64,000 bases of DNA from positions 186,001 to 250,000 of the forward strand of contig NZ_JNZP01000001.1 of NCBI RefSeq assembly GCF_000725545.1. The letters are read 5' to 3'. The stretch is from Streptomyces exfoliatus. Lineage in GTDB: Bacteria; Actinomycetota; Actinomycetes; Streptomycetales; Streptomycetaceae. The translations under genes and the position numbers were made by a program. Of the stretch, positions 1 through 7,282 are shown piece after piece (position 1 is the stretch's first letter; the number at the start of each line of letters is the position of its first letter). Under the pieces are notes generated by a model, which did not search any database, was not told the origin of the DNA, and saw nothing but the letters and a program-made list of their open reading frames with translations.

Positions 1-80
1 ACCAGGTACGCGATGAGGATGCAGACGACCAGACTGGCCTCAAGGCCTTCGCGCAGGCCGATCAGATAGTTGCCGAACAC
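1..80 (-). CDS. efeU: EfeU-type ferrous iron permease, N-terminal fragment
   Basis: Only the first 26 codons are in the window; the gene runs off the left edge. The fragment reads VFGNYLIGLREGLEASLVVC, the characteristic start of FTR1/EfeU permeases, whose first membrane helix carries the REGLE iron-binding motif. The GTG start at 80 is preceded by a GGGAGGG ribosome site. It is the last gene of an efeO-efeB-efeU operon on this strand, 30 bases after efeB. The known role of the family is high-affinity iron import across the cytoplasmic membrane together with EfeO and EfeB. Later residues, including the second REXXE motif, cannot be checked here. Confidence 0.9.
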   Translation of the reverse strand, partial: MFGNYLIGLREGLEASLVVCILIAYL

Positions 81-110
81 GCCGGTTCCCTCCCTGGGGT
101 ACCTGAGGAG

Positions 111-1361
111 TCACGAGAACAGCGCACGGCCCCACCAGTCGTCCCTGTCCCGGACGCCCGGCGGGATCGCGAACAGCGCCGAACCCACGTGCTGGATGTA
201 CTCGTTGAGGACGTCGGAGGCCAGCGAGGTCTGCACCGGGACGAAGCCGGTACGGACGTCCCGCTGGTACGCCAGGAAGAACAGGCCCGCGTCGAGCCGC
301 CCGAGCCCGTCCGTGCCGTCGGTGAAGGAGTAGCCGCGCCGCAGGAGCGTCGCCCCGCCGTTGCTGTCCGGGTGCGCGAGCCGGACGTGCGCGTCCGGCT
401 TCATCGCCTTCAGGAACGGCTCGTCGTGCTCCCTCGCCTTGCCGACCGCAGCGCCCTCGCGCTTGTCGCGGCCGAAGATGTCCTCCTGTTCGGCGAGCGG
501 CGTACGGTCCCAGGTCTCGACGTTCATCCGGATGCGGCGGGCGACGAGGTACGAGCCGCCGTCCATCCAGGCGGCGCCGCCCTCGGCGTCCCTGCCGGAG
601 ACCCACACGTGCTTCGCGAGCCGCTCGGTGTCGGTGCCCGCGATGTTGCGGGTGCCGTCCTTGAAGCCGAACAGGTTGCGCGGCGTCTGGGCGTCGGGGG
701 TCGTCGACGACGTCTTGCCGAAGCCCAGCTGGGACCAGCGCACCGCGACCTTGCCGAAGCCGATCCGCGCCAGGTTCCGGATGGCGTGCACCGCGACCTG
801 CGGGTCGTCCGCGCACGCCTGGACGCACAGGTCACCGCCGCTGCGCGCCGGATCCAGGTTGTCGCCGGGGAACCTGGGCAGCTCCACCAGCGCCCCGGGC
901 CGCTTGTCCTTCAGCCCGAAGCGCCCGTCGAAGAGCGTGGGGCCGAAGCCGATGGTGAGGGTGAGACGGGACGGCTTGAGGCCCAGGGCCTCGCCGGTGT
1001 CGTCGGGCGGCGCCTCCGGCAGCCCGCCGTACGCGCCGCCGCCGACCTCGGCGCCGGCCGTCATGCGCTCGGCGGCCCGTGTCCAGTCCTTGAGGAGCTG
1101 GACGACCTCGGCGCGGTCCTCCGTCCGCACGTCGAAGGCCGCGAAGTGCAGCCGGTCCTGCACGGGAGTGGCGATGCCGGCCTGGTGCGTGCCGTGGAAC
1201 GGCACGGCGGAGCCGCCGTCGGCGACCGGGACGGGGGCGTCCCCGTCAGCGGCCAGCAGGGCCGCGCCGCCTGCCGCGGCGGCGAGCCCGGCACCGCCCA
1301 GGGCGATCACCGTACGGCGGGAGGGCGCCGTGGCTTCGGCTTCCCTGTCGTCCTCGGACAT
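111..1361 (-). CDS. efeB: EfeB, Tat-exported Dyp-type haem peroxidase / deferrochelatase
   Basis: This 416-residue protein has a twin-arginine signal (SRRTVIALGG, Arg15-Arg16) followed by an Ala/Gly-rich hydrophobic stretch, so it is probably exported folded with haem. The Dyp-peroxidase GxxDG motif is present as GFKDGTRN near residue 232. The segment AHVRLAHP should hold the proximal haem histidine and LLRRGYSF the distal arginine. Length matches EfeB. It lies between efeO and efeU, 26 bases downstream of efeO, with an AAGGA site before the ATG. In the Efe system it oxidises ferrous iron or releases iron from haem outside the membrane; which activity dominates here cannot be read from sequence. 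Confidence 0.93.
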   Translation of the reverse strand: MSEDDREAEATAPSRRTVIALGGAGLAAAAGGAALLAADGDAPVPVADGGSAVPFHGTHQAGIATPVQDRLHFAAFDVRTEDRAEVVQLLKDWTRAAERMTAGAEVGGGAYGGLPEAPPDDTGEALGLKPSRLTLTIGFGPTLFDGRFGLKDKRPGALVELPRFPGDNLDPARSGGDLCVQACADDPQVAVHAIRNLARIGFGKVAVRWSQLGFGKTSSTTPDAQTPRNLFGFKDGTRNIAGTDTERLAKHVWVSGRDAEGGAAWMDGGSYLVARRIRMNVETWDRTPLAEQEDIFGRDKREGAAVGKAREHDEPFLKAMKPDAHVRLAHPDSNGGATLLRRGYSFTDGTDGLGRLDAGLFFLAYQRDVRTGFVPVQTSLASDVLNEYIQHVGSALFAIPPGVRDRDDWWGRALFS

Positions 1362-1387
1362 GTCCCCGTCCTTCCGTGAAGGCTCGA

Positions 1388-2545
1388 CTACTTGACGACG
1401 GCGGCGGCGAGCTTGGAGAGCGGCTCGGCCAGCGCGTTGACGCCGTCCGACAGCTCCTTGCGCTCGGCCGGGCCGACCTTGTCGTACGAGGTGAAGACGT
1501 AGCTGTTCTTGTCCGTGCGGTACTTGTCGAGCAGCGTGTTCAGCGCGGCGAACTGCTTGTCCAGTTCGGCCACGAGCTTCGCGTCGTTCTTCGCGGCGAC
1601 CGGCTTGAGCAGCTCGAAGGACTTCTGCGCGCCCTCGACGTTGGCCTTGAAGTCGACGAGGTCGGTGTGGGAGTAGCGCTCCTCCTCGCCGGTGACCTTG
1701 CCGGTGGCGACCTCGTCCAGGAGCTCCTTGGCGCCGTTGGCCATGGAGGTCGGGGTGATCTCGGCCTTGCCGACCCGCTTCACCCAGTCCGCGAGGTCCT
1801 TGTCGAGGGTGTCGGCGAGGGTCTTCTCGGCGGCGCCGATCTTCTTGTCCTGCCAGAGCGCCTTCTCCAGGCGGTGCCAGCCGGTCCAGTCCTTCGCCGG
1901 GTCCTGACCCGCTTCGAGGCCGTCCTCGCGGACGTCGACCTTGGGGTCGATGTCGCCGAAGGACTCGGCGACGGGCTCGGTGCGCTCCCAGCCGATGCGG
2001 GACTCGGCGTAGGCCTTCTTCGCGGCCTCGATGTCACCGGCGCGGACGGCGTCGGTGAAGACCTTCACCTTGGGGAGGGTCGCGTCGGCCTGCGCCTGGA
2101 CGTACTGGCGGTAGGCGGCGACGGCCGCGTCCATGCCGGGCGAACGCGGGACGGACGAGGCGCCGGCGCCGGTGGCCCTGACCTGCTGGCGGATGCCCGC
2201 CCCCGTCATGCCGGGCTTGCAGACGATCGCGTAGTCGCCGGGCTTGATCTCGGCGGTGACGGTGGCCTTGGTGCTGGGGCCGATGTTCTCGCGCTCGGTG
2301 ACGATCCGGTCGTCCGGGTAGAGGACGTAGACCTCGGTGACCTTCGAGCCGCGGTTCTCGACGGCGAGCCTGACGTGGCCGGCCGGGAAGTCCTTCTTCG
2401 ACACCTCGCAGGAGTCGTCCTTGGCGACGACGGTGATCGTGCCGTCCTCCCCCTTGGCGTCGCTCTTCTCGGTGCAGCCCGTGACGGCGGTCAGAGCGGC
2501 CGCGGTCGCGGCGGCGGTGACGACGGAGAGGCGGACGGCTCGCAT
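1388..2545 (-). CDS. efeO: EfeO, iron-binding lipoprotein (cupredoxin plus imelysin M75 domains)
   Basis: This 385-residue protein begins with a lipoprotein signal ending in VTGC (Cys24), which predicts membrane anchoring on the outer face. Residues of about 30-125 look like the EfeO cupredoxin domain and the rest is an imelysin/M75 domain containing the HxxE metal motif as WHRLEKALW. Family knowledge: EfeO captures iron and passes it to EfeU. It is the first gene of the efeOBU operon. An iron box lies 91 bases upstream of the ATG (2636-2654), and GGAG precedes the start. The cupredoxin part is complete, unlike the short M75-only EfeM proteins. Confidence 0.93.
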   Translation of the reverse strand: MRAVRLSVVTAAATAAALTAVTGCTEKSDAKGEDGTITVVAKDDSCEVSKKDFPAGHVRLAVENRGSKVTEVYVLYPDDRIVTERENIGPSTKATVTAEIKPGDYAIVCKPGMTGAGIRQQVRATGAGASSVPRSPGMDAAVAAYRQYVQAQADATLPKVKVFTDAVRAGDIEAAKKAYAESRIGWERTEPVAESFGDIDPKVDVREDGLEAGQDPAKDWTGWHRLEKALWQDKKIGAAEKTLADTLDKDLADWVKRVGKAEITPTSMANGAKELLDEVATGKVTGEEERYSHTDLVDFKANVEGAQKSFELLKPVAAKNDAKLVAELDKQFAALNTLLDKYRTDKNSYVFTSYDKVGPAERKELSDGVNALAEPLSKLAAAVVK

Positions 2546-2635
2546 GAGGGCTCCAGGAAGGCGGGGTGCGGGGCAGAGGGCAGGGCTGAGGACGTGCTCG
2601 GTACGGGGGCGGTGCGGGGCCGAGGCGGACCCAAC

Positions 2636-2654
2636 TTAGCCGTGGCTTACCTAA
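2636..2654. promoter_or_regulatory. Iron box upstream of efeO
   Basis: The 19-mer TTAGCCGTGGCTTACCTAA resembles the DtxR/IdeR/DmdR operator consensus TTAGGTTAGGCTAACCTAA. The right half is strong and the left half is degenerate. It lies between the end of hmuV and the start of efeO, so it most likely represses the efeOBU operon in iron-replete cells. Confidence 0.8.
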
Positions 2655-2672
2655 GAAAGGGTCAACAGTCGG

Positions 2673-3530
2673 TCAAGCACCCGGAACCGTCCTTTTCGGT
2701 ACGACGAGGGGGACCCCGGTCCGCGGGTGCGGGAACACCTCCACCGGCTGCCGGTACACCCGGCCGAGCAGCTCCTCGTCGAGGACCTCCGACGGCGGCC
2801 CGTCCGCCGCGACCCGGCCGCCGTGCACGATCGCGACCCGGTCGGCATGGGCCGCGGCGAGCCCCAGGTCGTGCAGCACCACCACCACCGCGGCCCCGGC
2901 CGCCGCGCGTTCACGGCAGAGCCGGAGCACCAGTTCCTGATGGCGCAGGTCGAGCGCGGCCGTCGGCTCGTCGAGGAGCAGCAGCCCCGTCCGCTGGGCG
3001 AGCACCCGGGCCAGGGCGACCCGGGCCCGTTCGCCGCCCGACAGCGCCAGGAAGGGGCGGGCGGCGAACCCCGTCACCTCGGCCGCCGCCATGGCCTCCG
3101 CCACGGCCGCCTCGTCCTCGTCCTCCCGGTCCGTCCCCGCCCACGGGGCCCGGCCCATCCGCACCACGTCGGCGACCGGGAAGGGGAAGGACAGCGCGGC
3201 CGCCTGCGGCAGCACGGCGCGGCGCAGGGCGAGTTCGGGCGCGGTCCAGGCGCCGACCGGCCGGTCCCCGATCCGTACCTCCCCCGCGTCCGGGACGAGG
3301 TCCCCCGCGAGGACGCCGAGCAGCGTCGACTTGCCGGCCCCGTTCGGCCCGGCGAGCGCGAGCACCTCCCCGGCCCGCACCGTGAGCCCGGCCCCGTCGA
3401 GCACCGGCCGCCGCCCGAGCGCGATCCGCGCGCCGACGACCTCCGCGACGAGGCCGCCGGCCGGGACGGGGACGGGGAGGGTGCGCGTACGACCCCTGAG
3501 ACCGCCCCTTCCGAGAACGGCGCGGATCAT
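2673..3530 (-). CDS. hmuV: HmuV-like haem ABC transporter ATP-binding protein
   Basis: This 285-residue ABC ATPase has Walker A GPNGAGKS at 61-68, signature LSGGE at 163-167 and Walker B LLLLDEP at 183-189. The LALSGGERARVALARVLAQ pattern is typical of FecE/HmuV ATPases. The ATG at 3530 overlaps the hmuU stop by four bases (ATGA), so translation is coupled; a longer in-frame upstream extension overlaps hmuU entirely and is not credible. It should energise haem import by HmuU. Haem, rather than siderophore, is inferred from the neighbouring HtaA proteins and haem oxygenase. Confidence 0.92.
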   Translation of the reverse strand: MIRAVLGRGGLRGRTRTLPVPVPAGGLVAEVVGARIALGRRPVLDGAGLTVRAGEVLALAGPNGAGKSTLLGVLAGDLVPDAGEVRIGDRPVGAWTAPELALRRAVLPQAAALSFPFPVADVVRMGRAPWAGTDREDEDEAAVAEAMAAAEVTGFAARPFLALSGGERARVALARVLAQRTGLLLLDEPTAALDLRHQELVLRLCRERAAAGAAVVVVLHDLGLAAAHADRVAIVHGGRVAADGPPSEVLDEELLGRVYRQPVEVFPHPRTGVPLVVPKRTVPGA

Positions 3531-4711
3531 GCCCAACCACCTTGCTTGCGACGGGTCCTGCGCAGCAGCCAGAAGAAGAACGGGCTGCCGATGAGGGCGG
3601 TGAGCACGCCCAGCGGGAGTTCGGCCGGAGCGGCGATCGTCCGGGCCGCCAGATCGCCCGCGGTGAGCGCGACCGCTCCGCCGAGCGCGCTGCCCGGGAT
3701 CAGGAAGCGGTGACCGGGCCCGTTCGCCATCCGCAGCACGTGCGGGACGACGAGGCCGACGAAGGTGACGATCCCGGAGACCGCGACCGCCGCCGCGGTG
3801 AGCAGCGCCACGACCAGGATCAGGGCGATCCTGAGCCGTTCCACGTCCACGCCCAGGTGGCGCGCGGGCCGTTCGCCGAGCGCGAGCAGGTCGAGGCGGC
3901 GGGCGTGGAAGGGGGCGACCGCCAGGCCGACCAGCGCGCACGGCAGGACGGCGAGGACCTTGGGCCAGGTGGCCTGGGCGAGCGAACCCAGCTGCCAGAA
4001 GGTGATCTGGCTGATCTGCGCGTCGTCGGCGAAGAAGAGGAACAGGCCGATCAGGGCGCCCGCGAAGGCGGTCACCGCGATACCGGTGAGGATCAGCGTC
4101 ACCACCTCGGTCCGGCCGCCCGAGCGGGACATCGCGTAGACGAGGAGCACGGTGACGAGGCCGCCGGCGAAGGCGCAGACGGACACGGTCCAGTTGCCGA
4201 GGAAGGTGAGCCCGAGCACGACCGCGCCGACCGCGCCGACGGCGGCTCCCGAGGAGATGCCGATGACGCCCGGCTCGGCGAGCGGGTTGCCGAACACGCC
4301 CTGCATCAGGGCGCCCGCGCAGCCGAGGGAGGCGCCGACGAGGACGGCGAGGACGACCCGGGGGAGCCGGATGTTCCACAGGACGCTCTCGGCCGTGCGG
4401 TCGAGCGCGTGCCCGCCGAGCCCGATCCGGTGCTGTACGGAGGAGAGGACGTCCCCGAGCGGGATCCCGTACGCCCCGGTCCCGGCGGAGAGCAGGGCGA
4501 GCAGGAGCAGGGCGGCGAGCAGGCCCGCGGTGAGGGGGGTGGCGGTGGAGCGGCGCCGGGGGGCGGCTTCGGCGGTCCGGGGTGAGTCGGGTGAGTCGGG
4601 TGAGCCGTGGGTGCCGCGTGTGTCGGTGGCCTCCGGGTTCTCCGGGCTCTCTCGGCTTTCCCGGCTTGCCCGACTCTCCGCGGCGCCCGGAGTCTTCTGG
4701 AGCGTCGTCAC
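3527..4711 (-). CDS. hmuU: HmuU-like haem ABC transporter permease (FecCD family)
   Basis: This 394-residue FecCD-type permease has about ten hydrophobic segments, with family hallmarks such as GALMQGVFGNPLAEPGVIGIS near residue 140 and the C-terminal GLVVPHVLRM loop that contacts the ATPase. It has an unusual hydrophilic N-terminal tail of about 50 residues rich in Ser, Pro and Glu, partly encoded by three 9-bp tandem repeats. The GTG start overlaps the hmuT stop (GTGA) and its own stop overlaps the hmuV start, so the three genes form one tightly coupled operon. Confidence 0.92.
   Translation of the reverse strand: MTTLQKTPGAAESRASRESRESPENPEATDTRGTHGSPDSPDSPRTAEAAPRRRSTATPLTAGLLAALLLLALLSAGTGAYGIPLGDVLSSVQHRIGLGGHALDRTAESVLWNIRLPRVVLAVLVGASLGCAGALMQGVFGNPLAEPGVIGISSGAAVGAVGAVVLGLTFLGNWTVSVCAFAGGLVTVLLVYAMSRSGGRTEVVTLILTGIAVTAFAGALIGLFLFFADDAQISQITFWQLGSLAQATWPKVLAVLPCALVGLAVAPFHARRLDLLALGERPARHLGVDVERLRIALILVVALLTAAAVAVSGIVTFVGLVVPHVLRMANGPGHRFLIPGSALGGAVALTAGDLAARTIAAPAELPLGVLTALIGSPFFFWLLRRTRRKQGGWA
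4581..4607. repeat. 9-bp tandem repeat in the 5' part of hmuU
   Basis: Three consecutive copies of GGTGAGTCG (the last is GGTGAGCCG) lie inside hmuU. On the coding strand they encode a repeated Ser-Pro-Asp tract in the cytoplasmic N-terminal tail. The repeat keeps the frame. Confidence 0.8.
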
Positions 4712-5742
4712 TTCTTCTCCCCGTACAACTGACCGACCAGGGACTTCAGCACCTGGTCGGTGCGCGGGCCGTAGTTGAGGAGGACGCCGTCGTCGACGGT
4801 GACGACCCGGCGGTCGGCCCCCGCCGGGGTCTCCGCGACGCCCGGGACCTCGACCAGGCCGTCGATCCCGCCGACGGAGGCGAGGCCCTTGCTCATGACG
4901 AGGATCGCGTCGGGCGCGGCCTTGGCCAGGGCTTCGCTGGTGATCGGGGTGAAGTCCTTCGTCAGGCCCGACTCCTTGCCAGCGTCGACCGCTCCCGCCG
5001 CTTCGAGGAGGGAGCTCGCGCCGGACCCGGCCCCTCCGAGGAGGTAGACGGCGGCCGAGCCGCGTACGTACAGGAAGGCCACCCGCGGCTTCTCCTCGCG
5101 GGCCGGAATCCCCTTCCGTACGGCGTCGATCCGTTCCCGGGTGCGCTTCCCGAGCGCGCTGCCGGAGTCCGGTACCCCGAGGGCGGCGGCGACGGCGTCG
5201 ATCCGGGTGCCGACGTCGGCGAGTCCCTTCGCGGGCTTCACGACCACGACCGGGACGCCCGCGTCCCGGATCTGCGCGACGGCCTCGGCGGGCCCCGTGG
5301 TGCTCTCGGTGAGGACCAGGGTGGGCCGGAGCGAGAGCACGCTCTCGGCGGAGACGTCATGGGCCCGGGTCACCACCGGGAGGTCCGCGGCCTGTTCGAA
5401 GGTGGCGGTGATGTCGCGGGCGACGACCCGGCCGCCGAGGCCGAGGGTGAAGACGATCTCGCTGAGGCCGCCGCTGAGCGGCACGATCCGCTCGGTGGAG
5501 GTGACGGTGACCGTGCGTCCGTCGGCCGAGGGGACGGTGACGGGCAGTCGGGGCGAGGCGGGGGCGGCGAGCGGCTCGACCCGGTCGGGGGCGGCGGCGG
5601 TTCCGGTGGCGGCGCCGACGGGGGCCGAGCCGCCGCTGCCTCCTCGGCCGGGGGCGCCCCCGCTTCCGTTTCCGCAGCCGGTCGCCGCGAAGGCGAGGGC
5701 GAGCACTGCTGTCAGCGCTCCCGCGAGGCGAGTTCTGCGCAC
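4708..5742 (-). CDS. hmuT: HmuT-like haem-binding lipoprotein of ABC importer
   Basis: This 344-residue substrate-binding protein has a lipoprotein signal ending in ATGC (Cys23), followed by a Gly/Ser-rich spacer and a periplasmic-binding (PF01497-type) fold. Recognisable blocks are SGGLSEIVFTLGLGGRVVA near residue 95 and the DAILVMSKGL and TVDDGVLLNYGPRT segments. HmuT proteins bind haem at the outer face and deliver it to HmuU. It is the first gene of hmuTUV. An iron box is 37 bases upstream, shared with the divergent htaA gene. Confidence 0.92.
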   Translation of the reverse strand: MRRTRLAGALTAVLALAFAATGCGNGSGGAPGRGGSGGSAPVGAATGTAAAPDRVEPLAAPASPRLPVTVPSADGRTVTVTSTERIVPLSGGLSEIVFTLGLGGRVVARDITATFEQAADLPVVTRAHDVSAESVLSLRPTLVLTESTTGPAEAVAQIRDAGVPVVVVKPAKGLADVGTRIDAVAAALGVPDSGSALGKRTRERIDAVRKGIPAREEKPRVAFLYVRGSAAVYLLGGAGSGASSLLEAAGAVDAGKESGLTKDFTPITSEALAKAAPDAILVMSKGLASVGGIDGLVEVPGVAETPAGADRRVVTVDDGVLLNYGPRTDQVLKSLVGQLYGEKK

Positions 5743-5779
5743 CGGGCACCGTCCTGTCGTTCGTTTCCTTCGATGTGAC

Positions 5780-5798
5780 TTAGGTTAGCCTTACCTTA
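5780..5798. promoter_or_regulatory. Iron box between hmuT and htaA genes
   Basis: TTAGGTTAGCCTTACCTTA matches the DtxR/IdeR/DmdR consensus at 16 of 19 positions. It sits in the 80-bp gap between divergent hmuT (start 5742) and the first HtaA gene (start 5823), so one operator could repress both directions. Confidence 0.9.
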
Positions 5799-5822
5799 CT
5801 AGTCAGTCCTCGGAGGGGTTCC

Positions 5823-7229
5823 ATGCCGCTGCCCAGACCTGCCCGCGCGCTTGCCGTGACCCTGTTCGCGGCCCTGCTCGCCGCCCTCGTCCCGGCCGGT
5901 GCCGCCCACGCGGAGAGCCGCACGGTGCAGGGCGGACGGCTGGACTGGGGCATCAAGTCCTCCTTCCAGAGCTACGTCACCGGGCCCATCGCGCAAGGGA
6001 GTTACGGACTCACCGGCGGAGCCGCCACCGTCGGCGGCGGCCAGTTCCGCTTCCACTCCGCACAGGGCTCGTACGACCCGGAGAGCGGCGCCTTCGAGGC
6101 CGCCTTCTCCGGCGGCGTCCGCTTCACCGGCCACCGCAAGGCGGACGGCACCGACGAGCTGGACCTCACCATCAGTCGCCCCCGGGTCCGGATCCAGGGC
6201 GGACAGGGCACCCTCTACGCCGACATGGCGAGCAAGGCCAAGGGCAGCGGCAAGGTGACCGTCACCGCCCGGGTGCCGCTCGCCACCCTGAACCTCGGCG
6301 GCATCGACATGCGGGGCGGCGGCAGCCCCGTCGCGCTCGCCGGGGTACCCGCCACCCTCACCGCGCAGGGCGCCGCCGCCTTCGCCGGCTACTACCCGGC
6401 CGGCACCCCGCTCGACCCCGTCTCCCTCACGGTCGACGTCACGTCCCCTCAGCGGAAGCCGACCTCCGCACCGCCGGCCGTCGAGCCGACCGCCAAGCCC
6501 GCCGCGACCGCCTCGGCAACCGCGGGCGCGGCCCTCGGGAGCCTGCGCACCGCGGCCGTCGACTGGGGGGTGCGCCGCACCTTCCGCGAGTACGTCACCG
6601 GCGCCGTCTCCGAGGGGAAGTGGACCCTCGCCGGCGGCGCCCAGGACGGCGGCGCGCTCTTCCGCTTCCCGAGCGGCAAGGGCACGTACGACCCGGAGAA
6701 GGGAACCCTGGACGCCGCGTTCTCGGGCGGTGTCCGCTTCACCGGCGCCCATCTGGACCTCACGCTCGACCGGATCACCGTGAAGGTGAGCGGTGGCACC
6801 GGCACCCTCGGCGCCGACGTGACCAGCGCGGGGAAGACCGAGAAGGCCGTTCCCCTCGTCACCTTCGCCGCCCCGGACCTCGCCCCGAAGAACGGCCTCG
6901 CCGCCGTCGCCGAGGCCCCCGCCACCCTCACCGAGGGCGGCGCCAGGGCCTTCGGCGGGATGTACAGGGCCGGGACCGCGATGGACCCGGTGTCCCTGGC
7001 CGTCGCCGTCGACACACAGGCCCAGCTGCCCCCGCTCCCGGACCTCGGCAGCGAGACCACGCCGTCCGCCGCCCCCTCGAAGCGGGCCGCCCCCTCCGCC
7101 GCGACCGCCGCGACCTCCGACTCCTCCACCGGCGTGTACGCCGCGATCGGCGCCGTCGTGCTCCTCGGCGCCGTGCTCGCGGTCCTCACCGCCGTACGTC
7201 GTCGCCGTACCGGCACCCCCACGCACTGA
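5823..7229 (+). CDS. htaA: HtaA-domain haem-binding membrane protein (two HtaA domains)
   Basis: This 468-residue protein has a signal peptide (cleavage near AHAES, residue 29), two HtaA domains (about 36-200 and 238-400) each starting with the DWG...F..Y motif (LDWGIKSSFQSYVTG and VDWGVRRTFREYVTG), an Ala/Ser-rich stalk, and a C-terminal hydrophobic helix followed by RRRR. In corynebacteria HtaA proteins are surface-exposed and pass haem to HmuT. GGAGGGG precedes the ATG. It is divergent from hmuT with a shared iron box. No LPXTG or LAXTG motif is visible, so it is probably membrane-anchored by its tail. Confidence 0.93.
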   Translation: MPLPRPARALAVTLFAALLAALVPAGAAHAESRTVQGGRLDWGIKSSFQSYVTGPIAQGSYGLTGGAATVGGGQFRFHSAQGSYDPESGAFEAAFSGGVRFTGHRKADGTDELDLTISRPRVRIQGGQGTLYADMASKAKGSGKVTVTARVPLATLNLGGIDMRGGGSPVALAGVPATLTAQGAAAFAGYYPAGTPLDPVSLTVDVTSPQRKPTSAPPAVEPTAKPAATASATAGAALGSLRTAAVDWGVRRTFREYVTGAVSEGKWTLAGGAQDGGALFRFPSGKGTYDPEKGTLDAAFSGGVRFTGAHLDLTLDRITVKVSGGTGTLGADVTSAGKTEKAVPLVTFAAPDLAPKNGLAAVAEAPATLTEGGARAFGGMYRAGTAMDPVSLAVAVDTQAQLPPLPDLGSETTPSAAPSKRAAPSAATAATSDSSTGVYAAIGAVVLLGAVLAVLTAVRRRRTGTPTH

Positions 7230-7282
7230 CACTCCCCGCGCACCCCCCTCGCGCCCGCGTCCCACCTAGGAGAACCACCGTC

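Noticed and set aside
2673..4379. 568-residue open frame including HmuV
   Set aside because: The upstream half is the reverse reading of hmuU in another frame; it is Arg/Pro-rich and lacks family similarity. HmuV begins at the ATG overlapping the hmuU stop.
5823..7229. Sortase motif in the first HtaA protein
   Set aside because: No LPXTG or LAXTG precedes its C-terminal helix; the tail reads as an ordinary membrane anchor.
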